The notes beneath the pieces were generated by a model. The model did not search any database. It was not told the origin of the DNA and was given only the letters and a program-made list of their open reading frames with translations. Shown here in pieces: positions 23,166 to 35,378 of a stretch of DNA of 64,000 bases. The stretch is from Vombatus ursinus (taxonomy: Eukaryota; Chordata; Mammalia; Diprotodontia; Vombatidae). The first letter of the stretch is position 1. The number at the start of each line of letters is the position of its first letter. The position numbers and the translations under genes were made by a program. The stretch covers positions 2,833,488-2,897,487 of the forward strand of contig NW_020954616.1 in assembly GCF_900497805.2 (NCBI RefSeq), read 5' to 3'.

Positions 23166-23729
23166 TAAGTAGGAGGCTGTCCATCTCTTAAGAGTGAGGA
23201 TGGGGTAGGATGGAATTGAGGAGATTTGGAGAGGTTTGGAACAGTCACAACAGGAAATGCAATAAGGAGTCAACAAGAGATGGAGAAAAAGATTTCTAAA
23301 AAGCAGTGAGAATTGAAAATAGAGAACTATGTCTCAGAGGACAGTGAGGTCAATGCTGGTGGCCTATGTGGGAACCTACTGCCTGCCTTTTTTCCAGGAA
23401 GGAGGTTCAAGATATGTCCTTAAACCTTAGAAGTCCTGATTACTGTTGCTGTAGGGATTTTTCCAGCCTACTCTAAGGAGAGGTTTTTTTTTTTTCTTTT
23501 TCCCACCCCTGAAGGGAATTCCCAAAATCTCGGAGTGAGACTTGAGACACAGTGAAAACTAATGAAGTTAAGAATTCAGGCTCAACCAACTACTTCAATT
23601 TATCATTAGGAGGTGGAGGTTGGGAACAGGACTAGGTTGTTTAACAGAAAATATGGGCTCAACTCTCCAAAGCCCTAGATAGAAGAAGAGGGAGCCAAAA
23701 TTAGGGATGAAGAAATGCTAGGGCTCAAA

Positions 23730-23920
23730 GCAGAGGGAAACTTCCACAAATTGGATTGGGTTGCTTTACAGGTTAATGAGCTCTCCATCAGTAGAAGCCC
23801 TCAAGCAGAGTCTAGATCACTTATCGGAAATGTTGTGAAGGAGACTTTCTACCTGGGTATGCAGCTCATAGCAGAGTGTAGCTGAGGTCCATTCCTATTC
23901 TGAGACTGTGATTCTGGGAA
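23730..23920 (+). mobile_element. CR1/L3 LINE 3' end
   Basis: Carries the CR1-type 3' landmarks GAAGCCCTCAAGCAGAGTCTAG, GTTGTGAAGGAGA and the terminal GAGACTGTGATTCTGGG. 23351-23729 and 23921-24515 are largely unassigned. Confidence 0.7.
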
Positions 23921-24519
23921 ACTTGTCTGTTTTCCTATTTCTGAGTGCTTAGGGAACTCTTGCCCTAAAGACACCAGGAACCCTTGTGATAAATGTTTTC
24001 CATAAGTAGTCCCAGTTTGTGGTGGGATTTATTTATATACCATTTCATCTGGGGTGTAATCATCAACTATCTTAGGCCTACCTTCTCCACTCTAAAATTT
24101 CTTTCACTGGAGGTGTTGGAGAAATCTCAGGAGAAATCTGATGAATCAAAATATTTGGACAGGGAAGTTTAGAGCTGGCCAGACCTTAGAATTCACATTC
24201 CAATCCCCTCAATTTACTCACAAAATACCTGTCAAAGAAAATATAGTTGTATTGCTTTTAGTGATCCTTCTCCCCCATTGGAACAATCCCACCAAAGCCA
24301 GGACTTGGAGTAAGATAATTGAATTTTCATTCCAGCTTCACGCTCAAATTACAGTGTGACTTTGAATAAATTGCTTAACTTACCTAAGTTCTAGTTCAGT
24401 TCTACCTGGGGTAGTATCATTCTGGCTTTATCTTTTTCTCTGAAATTCAGGAGCATAAAAGAGGAAGCCATGTGATGGTAAGTGGCCTAAGGGAAACTGA
24501 GACCCTAAGGCAAAATGAT

Positions 24520-25135
24520 AGTAAGGGAAATAATACTTTATTGGGAGTCAGAAGGCCTAGACGTTTGTTCTAGCCCTCCCTCTAATTAGCTATGTAATTT
24601 TAGCTAGTTTGTTTCTCTGGCTCTCAATTTCCTAAATAATGAGATTAACACTCAGTAATCTTTAAGAATTCTTCAAGCTCCAACATTCTTTAAGTCTAAA
24701 TGAATGGGGTAGAGATTTCTCAGGAAGACTTTAGTTCAAATTCAGCCTCAGGCACTAACTAGCTGTGTGACCTTGGGCAAGTCATTTCACCTCTGTCTGC
24801 CTCAGGTTCATCATCTATAAAATGGGGATAATAACAGGACCAACCTCTCAGGGTTGTTGTGAGGATCAAATGGATGTTTGTAAAATGCTCTGCATGATGC
24901 CTGACACATATTTGGTTGGTTGTTGTCCTTCGTTCTAGAAGAGGACCAAAATGACATCACAATGTTGGAGTCATGGTACAGTCTGTCTGACTGTGGCTGA
25001 CTAGAACACTATGAGTTCAGAACTCTCTGCCACAGGTCGGGCACAAACAGTCCATTTGGACAGTAGTTTCTAAACTGGCACATGGTAAGCACCATATAAA
25101 TATCAGCTATTATTATCATGTAATGTTAGCTATTC
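24520..25135 (+). mobile_element. MIR elements, one split by an RTE-derived SINE
   Basis: One diverged MIR at 24520-24700. A second runs 24715-24914 and resumes 25080-25135 (core GTGTGACCTTGGGCAAGTCA, end GTAAGCACCATATAAATAT), split by the antisense element at 24915-25078. Confidence 0.75.
24915..25078 (-). mobile_element. RTE-derived SINE fragment
   Basis: Antisense start TTGGTTGTTGTCCTTCGTTC, then GAAGAGGACCAAAATGACATC. The flanks CTGACACATA and CTGGCACATG look like a target duplication inside the host MIR. Confidence 0.75.
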
Positions 25136-25534
25136 ATTATTATGATAATGATCATCTCCATTATCTGTAAGGACAACAGGATTGCTATTCACTTCAGCCT
25201 TCCTCCCAAGTTGTATGCTTCATATATGTGCTTCCCCACTCCATGTAAAGGTAAGTAAACTTAACTCCCACTCCACTAGAGGCTGAGGAGGATGAATCTG
25301 TTTCCTGTGTGCAGACTGGACAAAGCTATGGGAGGTGCTTCACAGTCTCCAAAGTCTCCTACCTTGGTTGTTCCCCTTACATGAAAAAGTATCACCTCCC
25401 CCCACATGCACACACACATATACACACATGCAGGAAAATGCCCAGCTACTCTCTGCCAGAGTCTCACCCTAGTGTGATCATTGTAGTAAAATCTCAATTA
25501 TCTGCATGGGATGGATCTGCATCCTATTTCACAG

Positions 25535-25870
25535 AATCACAGAATTTTAGAGTTGGAAGGAACCTTAGAATTTATCTATTCCAACCTATAACCCCCAAAA
25601 GAATCTCTTCTACAACACACCTGATAAATTGTCCTAGCTTCTGCCTGAAGACCCCAAAGGTACTAGCTCCCAAGACAGCCCTTTCTTTTTTTTGATAGAT
25701 TCTATTCTCAAAAAGTTTTTGACATCAATCCTGAATTTGCCATTTCCTCCCATAGCTCCTGATTCCTGCCTCAGGACCAAACTGAAGAAATGTAATCCTT
25801 CTTCTTTGTGACAGCATTTTAAATATTTAAAGATGGCTATCTTCTATACAGTAATTAATTCATCTGCTTA
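25535..25870 (-). mobile_element. CR1/L3 LINE 3' end
   Basis: Antisense CR1-type terminus CACAGAATCACAGAATTTTAG followed by TTGGAAGGAACCTTAGAA and about 300 bp of diverged CR1. Confidence 0.7.
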
Positions 25871-26025
25871 TGGCAAGAGCACCTCTAGAAACCTGGATAA
25901 ATTAAGTCCCTTTTGCCTATGACCAGTTTTCCAAAGTCTTTTTTTCTATTTCCTTATTCTCCCCATGTACTCTGTATTATGCTTTAACAATATTATCTCT
26001 TCTTTCTCTCTTGATATTCATCTAA

Positions 26026-26215
26026 ATCAGGGATTCTTAATTTTATTTTATTAGAGTCTGGTGAGACCTAAGGACCCCTTGTCAGAATAATATTTTTAAA
26101 TAATTGAAAAAATCCTAAATTTTGGTAGAGGTTAGTAAAAATAAAAATGAATTTTTCCCCATCCAAGTTCCTGAACTCCCTGAAATGTATCCTTAAATCA
26201 GATTAAGTACCCCTA
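26026..26215 (+). mobile_element. hAT-like MITE remnant
   Basis: Ends in imperfect inverted repeats (CAGGGATTCTTAATT at left, GATTAAGTACCCCT at right). Related sequence occurs at 52910-53125. 26216-26825 is unassigned. Confidence 0.5.
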
Positions 26216-26825
26216 ATAGTCTAGATGATTTTGACTTTTTTTTTTGCCTCTGGTGACTTGCTTTCCTCACATGACTAAGCATAGCTTAATATAAATTGTT
26301 AATCTTCCTCCCTGTTCCAAAAATGTTTTTGTTCCTTTTGTATCTTTTCAGAATGGTATTACAACAACGAGAATTTTTCCGCCAAGTCTGAGGGACAACT
26401 ATGAGGTCAAATATGCTTTTTTGTATTAGGGAGTCTAGCTCGCCACTTTCATTCCTGTCCCCCTAACATTAATCATTATGTGCTCAGGGAACAAAAACGT
26501 GCTAAAGACAAATAAATAACAACAAAATAAATGCATTCTTAAGCCAAATAAAAATAATTTTGGATTATCCAGGTCATCACCCCCACTATTATTATTATGG
26601 ATAATTGAGAGATAGCTTCATTGGTATTCTGGAAGCATTTAAAGTGTCTCTCTACAACCCTTGCACACAAAGTATACACTTTGAAAATATTTATTGAAAT
26701 GTTGGGTCGATTCCCTATTCCTCATTTTTTGTAATGGTTGGAATTCAACTAAGCTTTCAGCCTGTAAATAACATGAGTCTTTGAATATTGGACGTTGCAA
26801 ATGAATCTCCAAACCTGGTCAGGGG

Positions 26826-27340
26826 CTGCTGATCTTGGCTGAACAGTGATGAATTGGGTTGGGCTGAACTAAGCAGAGCTGGCCTGAGAAGTGTCGGGCT
26901 GGTCTATGCTTTGTCTCTCCTGAGCTGGAGTCAAGGCTGGAGCAAACACTCTTTGTGCTCCATGTCCTCCTTCCCCTTTGTCCCTAACTGGCCAAGGACC
27001 AATTCCCTGAATTCTCAGGGGAGCCCTCCCCAGAGAGATAACTGGGAAGATGATGTGGCCAATAAAAGGCCCTGAGGGAGACTTGGGACAAGAGTTTGAT
27101 GGGGGCAGGGCTGAGGATGGAACTACTTTAAGTGGTACCCCAGGGCAAAGAAGGTGCTTAGGTCACTTTGAACAGTGCCCAACCCCCATCTCCAAATCAG
27201 GTTGTGAATGCAAGTGCAGGAGCAGGAGAGGGGAAGGGGGGATGATGGAGGTGGAGGAAAGAGAAGTGCTCCTTCCCCCAACAATCCTTTCTTTCTCTGG
27301 CTGGTCTCCACACATAGCAAGGATGTCCAGGTAGAGACAG
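26826..27340. other. GC-richer patch with CCAAT/TATA-like core
   Basis: Unlike the AT-rich surroundings. Contains repeated GGGCTG and GAGCTGG motifs (26860-26945), and GGCCAATAAAAGGCC near 27057, where a CCAAT box and an AATAAAAG TATA-like box overlap. Could be a promoter, an old LTR or a chance patch. No coding sequence recognised, and the several overlapping open frames do not resemble proteins. Confidence 0.3.
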
Positions 27341-27644
27341 TAAACATAAAACATACAGCAGATAGCAAAATAGGTTAAAGTTATTCATGTTATGACACCT
27401 TGGAGGGGAGGAAAACCAGCATCTATGCCCTTACAAGCATGACCAGTTAGTCTCACCACATGCAAATAAGCAGAGACATGAGTAAATATGCATATACATT
27501 CATGTACATGTAGACATAATCTTTATGCCAGATGCAATTTTTTATGCAGTCTGAGGCACAGGTTGAAAGACTGTCTACATTGCATGAAATAAAGTGGAAA
27601 TCTGAAAAATGTGCAAATCAGGAACCTTATATATAGTTATTCAA

Positions 27645-27850
27645 TTTGATTTAACTCAACACAAAGATTTATGAAGCATTCATTATGTGCAGAACTCTGG
27701 GCTTTTCATCTGGGGAGATGCAAAATTTAGAAAATATGAGCACCCCTGCCCTCATAAAGATTACAGTTTAGAAGGGAATCAGATACAAACATGGATAATA
27801 GCAAAAGATAATAATAGCTGATAGGTACAGATCAAAAGTGCAAAATAAAG
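27645..27850 (-). mobile_element. L2 LINE 3' end
   Basis: Antisense L2 terminus: GAAGCATTCATTATGTGCAGA, then CCCTGCCCTCATAAAGATTAC. 27341-27644 and 27851-28269 show nothing assignable. Confidence 0.65.
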
Positions 27851-28730
27851 TGTTCGTTATATTGTTTTCTTCAGGCTCTAAAGGGCCTGGTGAAACTGGA
27901 GGCCCACAGGGGCCCTCTGCCCAAGTGTGTATTGAGATAAGCAGCTTCCTTAGCTCTATTCCTCTCCTAAGTAAGTTAATTAGCCCTCTGAACCAAGGAG
28001 TAGGTCTTAGGAGAAGTGTAGGCAAGCCTAGCTAGGTCTTGAAGTGGCCTGTACATAAACATAAAGATGTCAGTAAAAGGAAACCCCAACACTTATGCAG
28101 CCATTGAGATTGGGGGATACTACATTATTCCTAAAATGAAGAGAAGGGAAGCAAAAACCAGAATAAGCCACCATATCCCCAGGGAAGTCTGGGTGAATTG
28201 TTAAAAATAAAAACCATTAGCTTGGCACTTGTGAATTGAGCTGAGCTAGCCTGGACATCTGTCAGGAGCTTTCTTTTCCCAGTTCTACACCTCACAACCC
28301 CTCAACACCATTCTCCCATTACCTCCTTTGTTGCTCCAATCTCTGAGAATGAAGAGGTCCTTGCCAAGACCAATCTCTTTCCTTGGGCCCTTAATGTAAC
28401 CATCTCTTGTCTCCTCGGGACTTTGCCCTTTCTATCATACTCTCTATCACCCTAATTTTAAATCTCTCTTTAACTGCTGTTTCTTTTTTCCTAATGCCTA
28501 CAAAAAAATTCCCAAATTTCCCCCATAAATATAAAAAAGCTTTCATATTATTATTTCTTCTCAAGCAAAGGTATTATATGTCTCCTTCATGTGATAGTCA
28601 AATTCCTAGAAAAAAAATTTTCTATGTTCCTCATTTCCATTTTCTCACTTCCCACTTCTTGCGTAACAGCTTCAGACACTACCACTTATCTAAAACTGCT
28701 CTCTCTTCAAAGACAGTAATTATCTCTTAA

Positions 28731-31700
28731 GGAGGCTGAGCCAAGATGGCAGAGTAAAGGCAGGGACTGTTCTGAGCTCTTCCCCAAATCCCTCTATTTT
28801 AAAATATGACTCTAAACAAATGCTAGAGCAGCAGGACCCACAAAAGGACAGAGTGAAATAAATTTCTAGCCCAAGACAACTTGGAAGGTTGGCAGGAAAG
28901 GTCTGTTGCACTAGGTTGAGAGAGGAGCACAGTTCAGCAAAGGCCCTACCGGCACAGTCCCAGCCCCAGTAAAGTTGGAGTGGGCCACAAGGTGACTGAA
29001 TCACTCACAGCAGTGTCAGTTTTCAGACCTGTCAGCCCACAGAAACCAAAGGCAACTGAGAAGGTCAGCAGGAAAGGTCCTTCACACCTGGGGGAGAGCA
29101 GAGCACAGTTTAGTGCAAGCCACACAAACACAGCCTTCACCACAGCAAACCAGGAGCAGGCCTTGGGAGTGACTGAATGAGCAGCAGCTGCTTCCAGAGC
29201 TCTCTGCCCACAGACAGTAAGGGTCTTGAACAGCTGGTCAGAAGGAGATTATAGGGATCTTTTTGATAACACTGAGACAGGACTCTGTTGCCTTGCCCAT
29301 ACTCAGATCCTGGTCCTAGGTGGCAGTCCCAGGGTGAGGAGGAGCACTAGCATAGCAAAGCTTGAAACCACAGCATAGGGTGAACCCTCCTCACAGTTTC
29401 AGGAAAGAAAAGAATGCTTATGGTCACTCAGAGCACAGGCAAGGAAAGTAATAAACACCTTACCTTAGATCATACCACCTTGACAGGACTGAAAACTTAC
29501 AGGTCCCTAAAAGTATCTCTGAAAACAGCTGGACAAAACCCCTGAAACTTGGGAAAGTGTGCCCTCCACCATGAAAGTAGAACCCTACTTTAACAAAGAC
29601 TTAAAAGTCAATTAATAAGCCAGGAAAATGAGCAAACAATGGGGAAGGGGGGGAAAACTTTGACTATTGAAAGTAACTATGGTGATAAGGAAGATCAAAA
29701 CACACTCAGAAGAAAACAACAAAGTCAAAGTTCCTACATCCAAAACTTCCAAGAAAAATATGAATTGGTCTTAGGCCATGGAAAAGCTCAAAAAGAATTT
29801 TGAAAATCAAATAAGAGAGACAGAGAAAAATTGGGAAGAGAAATGAGAGTGATGCAAGAAAATCATGACACAAGTCAACAGCTTGGTGAAGGAGATACAA
29901 AAAATATTGAAGAAAATAACACCTTAAAAAACATACTAGGCCAAATGATAAAAGAGGTACAAAAAGTCAGTGAGGAGAAGAATACCTTAAAAAGGAGATT
30001 TGTCGAAATGGAAAAGGAAGTCTGAAAGCTCACTGAAGAAAATACTTCCTTAAAAATTAGAATGGAGCAATTGGAAGCTAATGACCTTATGAAAAATCAA
30101 GGCACTGTAAAACAAAATAAAAAAAATAGAAAACAATGAGAAATATCTCATTGGAAAAACAACTGAACTGGAAAATAGATTCAGGAGAGATAATTTAAAA
30201 ATTATTAGACTACCTGAATCCCATGATCAACAGAAGAGCCTAGACATTATCTTTCAAGAAATTATCAAGGAAAACTGCCCTGGTATTCTAGAATCCAAAG
30301 GCAAAATAGACATTGAAAGACTCTACCAATTACTTCATGAAAGAGATCCTAAAAGAAAAACTCCTAGGAATATTAGAGTAAAATTCCAGAATTCCCAGGT
30401 CAAGGAAATATTGCAAGCAGCCAGAAAGAAACAATTCAAGTATGGTGGAACCACAGTCAGGATAACACAAGACTTAGCAGCTTCTACATTAAAGAATCTG
30501 AGGGCTTGGAATATGCTATTCTGGAGGGGAAAGGAGCTAGGATTCCAATCAAGAATTACCTACCCAGCAAAACTGAGTATAATCCTTTGAGGGAAAAATG
30601 GACATTCAATGAGATAAAGAACTTTCAAGTATTCTTGATGAAAAGACCAGAGCTGAATAGGAAATTTGGCTTTCAAATACAAGACTCAAGAGAAGCATAA
30701 AAAGGTAAACAGAAAAGGGAAATCATAAGACATTTAATAATTTCAAACTGTTTACATTCCTACATGTGAAGATGACATTTGTAGATCATAAGACCTTTCT
30801 CAATATTAAGGTACTTAGAAGGAGCACATGTAGACAGAGGGGACATGTGTGAGTTGAATATGAAGGGATGATATCTAAAAAATAACATTAAGGGATGAGA
30901 GAGGAAGGTACTGGGAGAAAGAGAAAGGGAGAAATAGAATGGGGTAAATTATCTTACATAAAAGACGCAAGAAAAAGTTTTTTTTCAATGGAGAGGAAGA
31001 GGGGACAGGTGAGTGAACCTTACTCTCATCAGAATTGGCTCAAAGAGGGGAATAACATGCACACTCAACTGGGTGCAGAAATCTATCTTACCCTACAAGA
31101 AGGTAGGATGGGAAGGGGATAGGAGAAAGGGGATGGGGAAGGGCAGTGATAGAACGGAGGGCAGATTGGGGGAGGAGGTAGTCAGAAGCAAGACACTTTT
31201 GAGGCAGGACAGGGTAAAAGGAGAGACAATAGAATAAATGAGGAAGCATAGGATGGAGGGAAATACAGTTAGCAATCATAACTGTGAAAAAAAATTGTAG
31301 CAAGTTTCTCTGATAAAGACCTCATTTCTCAGACAGAGAGAACTGAGTCAAATTTATAAAAATAAGCCATTCTCCAATTGATAAATTTTCAAAAGATATG
31401 ATCAGTTTTCAGATGAAGTAGTCAAAGCTATCTATTACCATATGAAAAAAATACGCTAACTCACTATTGATTGGAGAAGTGTAAATTAAAACAATTCTGA
31501 GGTACTACCTCATACCTATTAGATTGGCTAATAGGACAGAAGAGGTAAATGACAAATGATGGAGGGGACTTGGGAAAAATGAGACTTTAATACACTGTTG
31601 GTGAAGTTGTGAACTTATTCAACCTTTCTGTAGAGCAATTTGGAACCCTGCTCAATGGGCTATAAAACCATGCATACCCTTTGACTTAGAAATACCACTA

Positions 31701-32375
31701 CTAGGTCTGTATCCCAAAAGAGATAAAAAAACAAAAAGGAAAAAGACCTATATGTACAAAAATATTTATAGCAGCTTTTTGTAAAGAATTAGAAGTTGAG
31801 GAGATGCCCATCAATTGGGAAATGGCTGAATAAGTTGTGGTATGTGATTATGTTGGAATACTATTACAATATTATACTAATATCCTATAAAAAATGATGA
31901 GCAGGATGCTCTCAGAAAAACCTGGAAAGACTTGCGTGAGCAGATGCAAAGTGAAACTATGTACAAAATAACAACAATATTGTAAGATGATCAGCCATGA
32001 ATGACTTAGTTATTCTCAGCAATACAATGATCCAAGGCAACTCTGAAGGACTTATGATGAAAAATGCTATCCATTCCCAGAGACAGAACTGATAGTGTCT
32101 GAATGCAAATTGAAGCATACTTTTTTTACTTTATTTATTTTTATTGAGCTATTTTTCTTGTTTGTTTTCTTTCACAATATGTCTATTATGAATATGTTTT
32201 GCATGACTACATATCTATGACCTATATAGAATTGCTTGCCTTCTCAATGGGGAGAGAGGCAGTGAGAAGGGAGGAAGGGAGAGAATTTGGAACTCAAAGT
32301 TTTAAAAATGAATGTCAAAAACAGTTTTTATGTGTAACTGGGGGAAAATAAAATACTAAATAAAAACTTTTAAAA
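28731..32375 (+). mobile_element. HAL1 (half-L1) element, full length
   Basis: A 3.6-kb non-LTR element with a complete 5' end (GGAGGCTGAG then CCAAGATGGC, a YY1-like site), a 5' UTR, an ORF1 region (29628-30700), a G/A-rich stretch (30880-31260) and an L1-type 3' region with A-rich end. The endonuclease and reverse transcriptase part of ORF2 is absent, the defining trait of HAL1 elements known in several mammals. A 13-bp target-site duplication with two differences flanks it: AATTATCTCTTAA (28718-28730) and AATTGTTTCTTAA (32376-32388). That it moved by borrowing L1 enzymes is known for the class and inferred here. Confidence 0.8.
29628..30700 (+). pseudogene. HAL1/L1 ORF1 remnant
   Basis: Starts at ATGAGCAAACAA. 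Codes in pieces for the lysine/glutamate-rich coiled coil (29831-30025, ENNTLKNILGQMIKEVQ) and the C-terminal nucleic-acid-binding region (30506-30700, NYLPSKTEYNPLREKWTF), about 357 codons in all. The frame carries several stops and shifts, so no full ORF1 protein can be made. ORF1 proteins of L1 bind RNA as trimers. Confidence 0.75.
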
Positions 32376-32691
32376 AATTGTTTCTTAATTGATAAATCTA
32401 GTAGCCCTTCTTCAGTTCTTACCATTGTACATGGTCAACTATAATCTCCTCCTGGATACTTTCTCTTCCCTTGTTTTATTTATTTATTTATTATATGTAA
32501 ATAGTATTTTTTTTTTTGCAATTACATGTAAAACTAGTTTTCAACGTTCATTTTTTATAAGATTTTGAGTTTCAAATTTTTTTCTCTTTCTTTCTATCTC
32601 TTCTTGCTGAGCTTTGTGGTAATATATAGAAATGCTGATGATTAGGTGGGTTTATTTTATATGCTGCAACTTTGCTAAAGTTGTTATTATT

Positions 32692-32880
32692 TCAAGTAGT
32701 TTTTTTTTTCAAAGTTGATTCTCTAGGATACTCTAAGTATGCCATCATATCATCTGCAAAGAGTGATAGTTTTGTTTCCTCATTGCCTAATCTAATTTCT
32801 TTTTCTTCTCTTATTGCTAAAGCTAATATTTCTAGTACAATATTGAATAAAAATGGTGATAATGGGCAGCCTTGTTTCAC
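32692..32880 (-). pseudogene. L1 reverse-transcriptase fragment
   Basis: Sixty-two-residue open piece with the L1 RT signature: [18 protein letters not shown] and the catalytic FADD ([11 protein letters not shown]). It is a short relic of ORF2 in a broken element. Confidence 0.9.
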
Positions 32881-35239
32881 CCTTGATCTTACTGGGGAAG
32901 TGTTCAGCTTATCCCCATTACAGATAATGCTGGCTTTAGATAGTTACTACTTATCATTTTAAGGAACACTCCATTTATTCCTATACTTACTAGTGTTTTT
33001 AATAGGAATGGGTGCTGTATGTTGTCAAAAGCTTTTTCTGCATCTATTGAGATAATCATATAATTTCTGTTAGTTTTGTTATTGATATGATCATTTATGC
33101 TAATAGTTTTCTGAATATTGAACCAGCCCTACATTCCTGGCATAAATCCCACTTGGTCATGGTGTATTATCCTCATGATAAATTGCTGTAATCTCTTTGC
33201 TAATATTGCATTTAAAACATTTGCATCAACATTCATTAGGGAAATTGATCTATAATTTTCTTTCTCTGTTTTGGCTCTTCCTGGTTTGGGTATCAGCACT
33301 ATATTTGTGTCATAAAAGGAGTTTGGTAGAATTCCTTTGCCTATTTTTTTAAAATAGTTTATATGGTATTGGAATCAATTGTTCTTTAAAAGTCTGGTAG
33401 AATTCACCTGTAAATCCAACTGGCCCTGAAGATTTTTTTTCCTTAGGGAGTTCATTGATGGATTATTTAATTTCTTTTTCTAGAATTGGGTTATTTAAAT
33501 ATTTTATTTCTTCTTCTGTTAACCTGAGCAATTTATATTTTTGTAAATATACATTTCAATTAGATTGTCAGATTTATTGGCATACAATTGGGCAAAATAA
33601 CTCCTAATTATTGCTTTAATTTCTTCTTCACTGGTGGCAAATTCACCCTTTTCATTTTTGATACTAATAATTTGGTTTTCTACTTTTTTAAATCAAATTA
33701 ACCAGAGGTTTATTTATTTATTGTTTTTTTTCACAAAACCACCTCTTAGTTTTATTGATTAGTTTAATAGTTTTCTTACTTTAAAATTTATCAATCTCTC
33801 CTTTGATTTTCAGAATTTCTAATTTGCTATTTGATTGGGGATTTTAAATTTGTTCTTTTTCTAACTTTTTTTAATTCATTGATTTGTTCTTTTTCTACTT
33901 TATTCATGAAAGAATTTAGATACATAAAATTTTTCCTAAGTTCTGCTTTGACTACATCCCCTAAATTTTGGTATGTTGGCTCATTATTGTCATTATCTTT
34001 GATGAACTTATTGTTTCTATGACTTCTTCTTTGATCCATTCATTCTTTAGGATTAAATTATTTAGTTTTCAACTAAAATTAATTTTACATCTATCTTTCC
34101 ATGGCCCTTTATTACACATAATTTTATTGCATCATGATCTGAAAAAGATGCCTTTAATAGTTTTGCCTTTCTGCATTTGATTGTGAGGTTTTTATGCCCT
34201 AGTACATGTTCAGATTTTGTGTAGGTGCCATGCTGAGCAAAAGGTATGTTCTTTTCTACCCCCATTCAATTTTCTCCAGAGGTCTGTCTTACCTAACTTT
34301 TCTAAAATTATATTCACCTCCTTAACTTCTTTCTTCTTTATTTTGTGGTTAGATTTATCTAGTTCTGAGGGATATAGGGTGAGGTCCCCCACTAGTATAG
34401 TTTTGCTGTCCACTTCTCCTCTTAGAATTTGGATGCTATGCCACTTGGTACATATATATATTGAGTATTGATATTACTTCATTGTCTATGGTACCTTTTA
34501 GCAAGATGCAGTTTTCTTCCTTATTTTCTTTTAATTAGATCTATTTTTGTTTTTGCTTTGTCTGAGATAAGGATTGCTACTCCTGCTTTTTTTTTTTACT
34601 TCAGCTGAAGTATATTAGATTATGCTCCAGACCATTACCCTTACTCTGTGTCTATCTCTCTGTTTTAAATGCGCTCTGGAATTTAGCTATAATATTCCTT
34701 ACAATTTTCATTTTGGGATCTCTTTCAGGAGGTGATTGGTGGATTCTTTCAATGACTATTTAATCCACTGGTTCTAGAATATCAGGGCAGTTTTCTTTGA
34801 TAATTTCTTTGAAAGATGCTGTCCAGGCTCTTTTTTTTTAAATCATGGCTTTCAGGTATTCCAATAATTCTTAAATTATCTCTCTTGAATCTATTTTCCA
34901 GGTCAGTTGTTTTTCCAATGAGGTCTTTTTCATGTTCTTCTATTTTTTTTTCATTCTTTTGATTTTATTTCACTGATTCTTGATGTCTCATAGAGTCATT
35001 ATCTTCCACTTGCCCAATTCTAATTTTTAAGGTATTATTTTCTTCAGTTAGCTTTTGTACTTCTTTTTCCATTTGGCCAATTCTACTTTTAAAGGAGTTG
35101 TTTTCTTCAGTTCATACTTTTTCCCCACTTGGCCAGTTCTATTTTTTAAGGAGTTGTTTTCTTCAGTCAATTTTTGTGCTTCCTTTTCCAAGATTTTGGC
35201 TCTTTTTCATAATTCCCTTGCATAATTCTCTCTCTTTTT

Positions 35240-35378
35240 TTAGGCAATTGTGGTTAAGTGACTTGTGTAGGGTCACACAGCCAGTAAGTGTCAAGTGTTT
35301 AATCTGATGACAGATTTGACCTCAGGTCCTCCTGACTTCAGGGCCAATGCTGTATCCACTACACCACCTATCTGCCCC
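35240..35378 (-). mobile_element. CORE-SINE (WSINE1 type), short form
   Basis: Starts with a T-run and AGGCAATTGTGGTTAAGTGA, ends CACCTATCTGCCCC. ATTCTC repeats on both sides suggest a short target duplication within L1 ORF1. Confidence 0.9.

Larger units (their letters stand above)
21170..23350 (-). mobile_element. Long antisense L2, interrupted twice
   Basis: Antisense L2 over about 1.7 kb net: GAGAGTCTTGAATGGAGAG near 21310, GATTCCAATGTTTCTAGGTTC near 21630, GGAGACAGCAATTATAGACAA near 22535, then on past 23165. Broken by a SINE at 21690-21950 and a MIR at 22930-23165. Confidence 0.7.
28270..32470 (+). mobile_element. L2 LINE split by the HAL1 insertion
   Basis: 28270-28717 and 32389-32470 are consecutive parts of a plus-strand L2; the text AAAACTGCTCTCTCTTCAAAG before and CTAGTAGCCCTTCTTCAGTTC after belong to the same L2 region. 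The HAL1 at 28731-32375 separates them. Confidence 0.7.
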
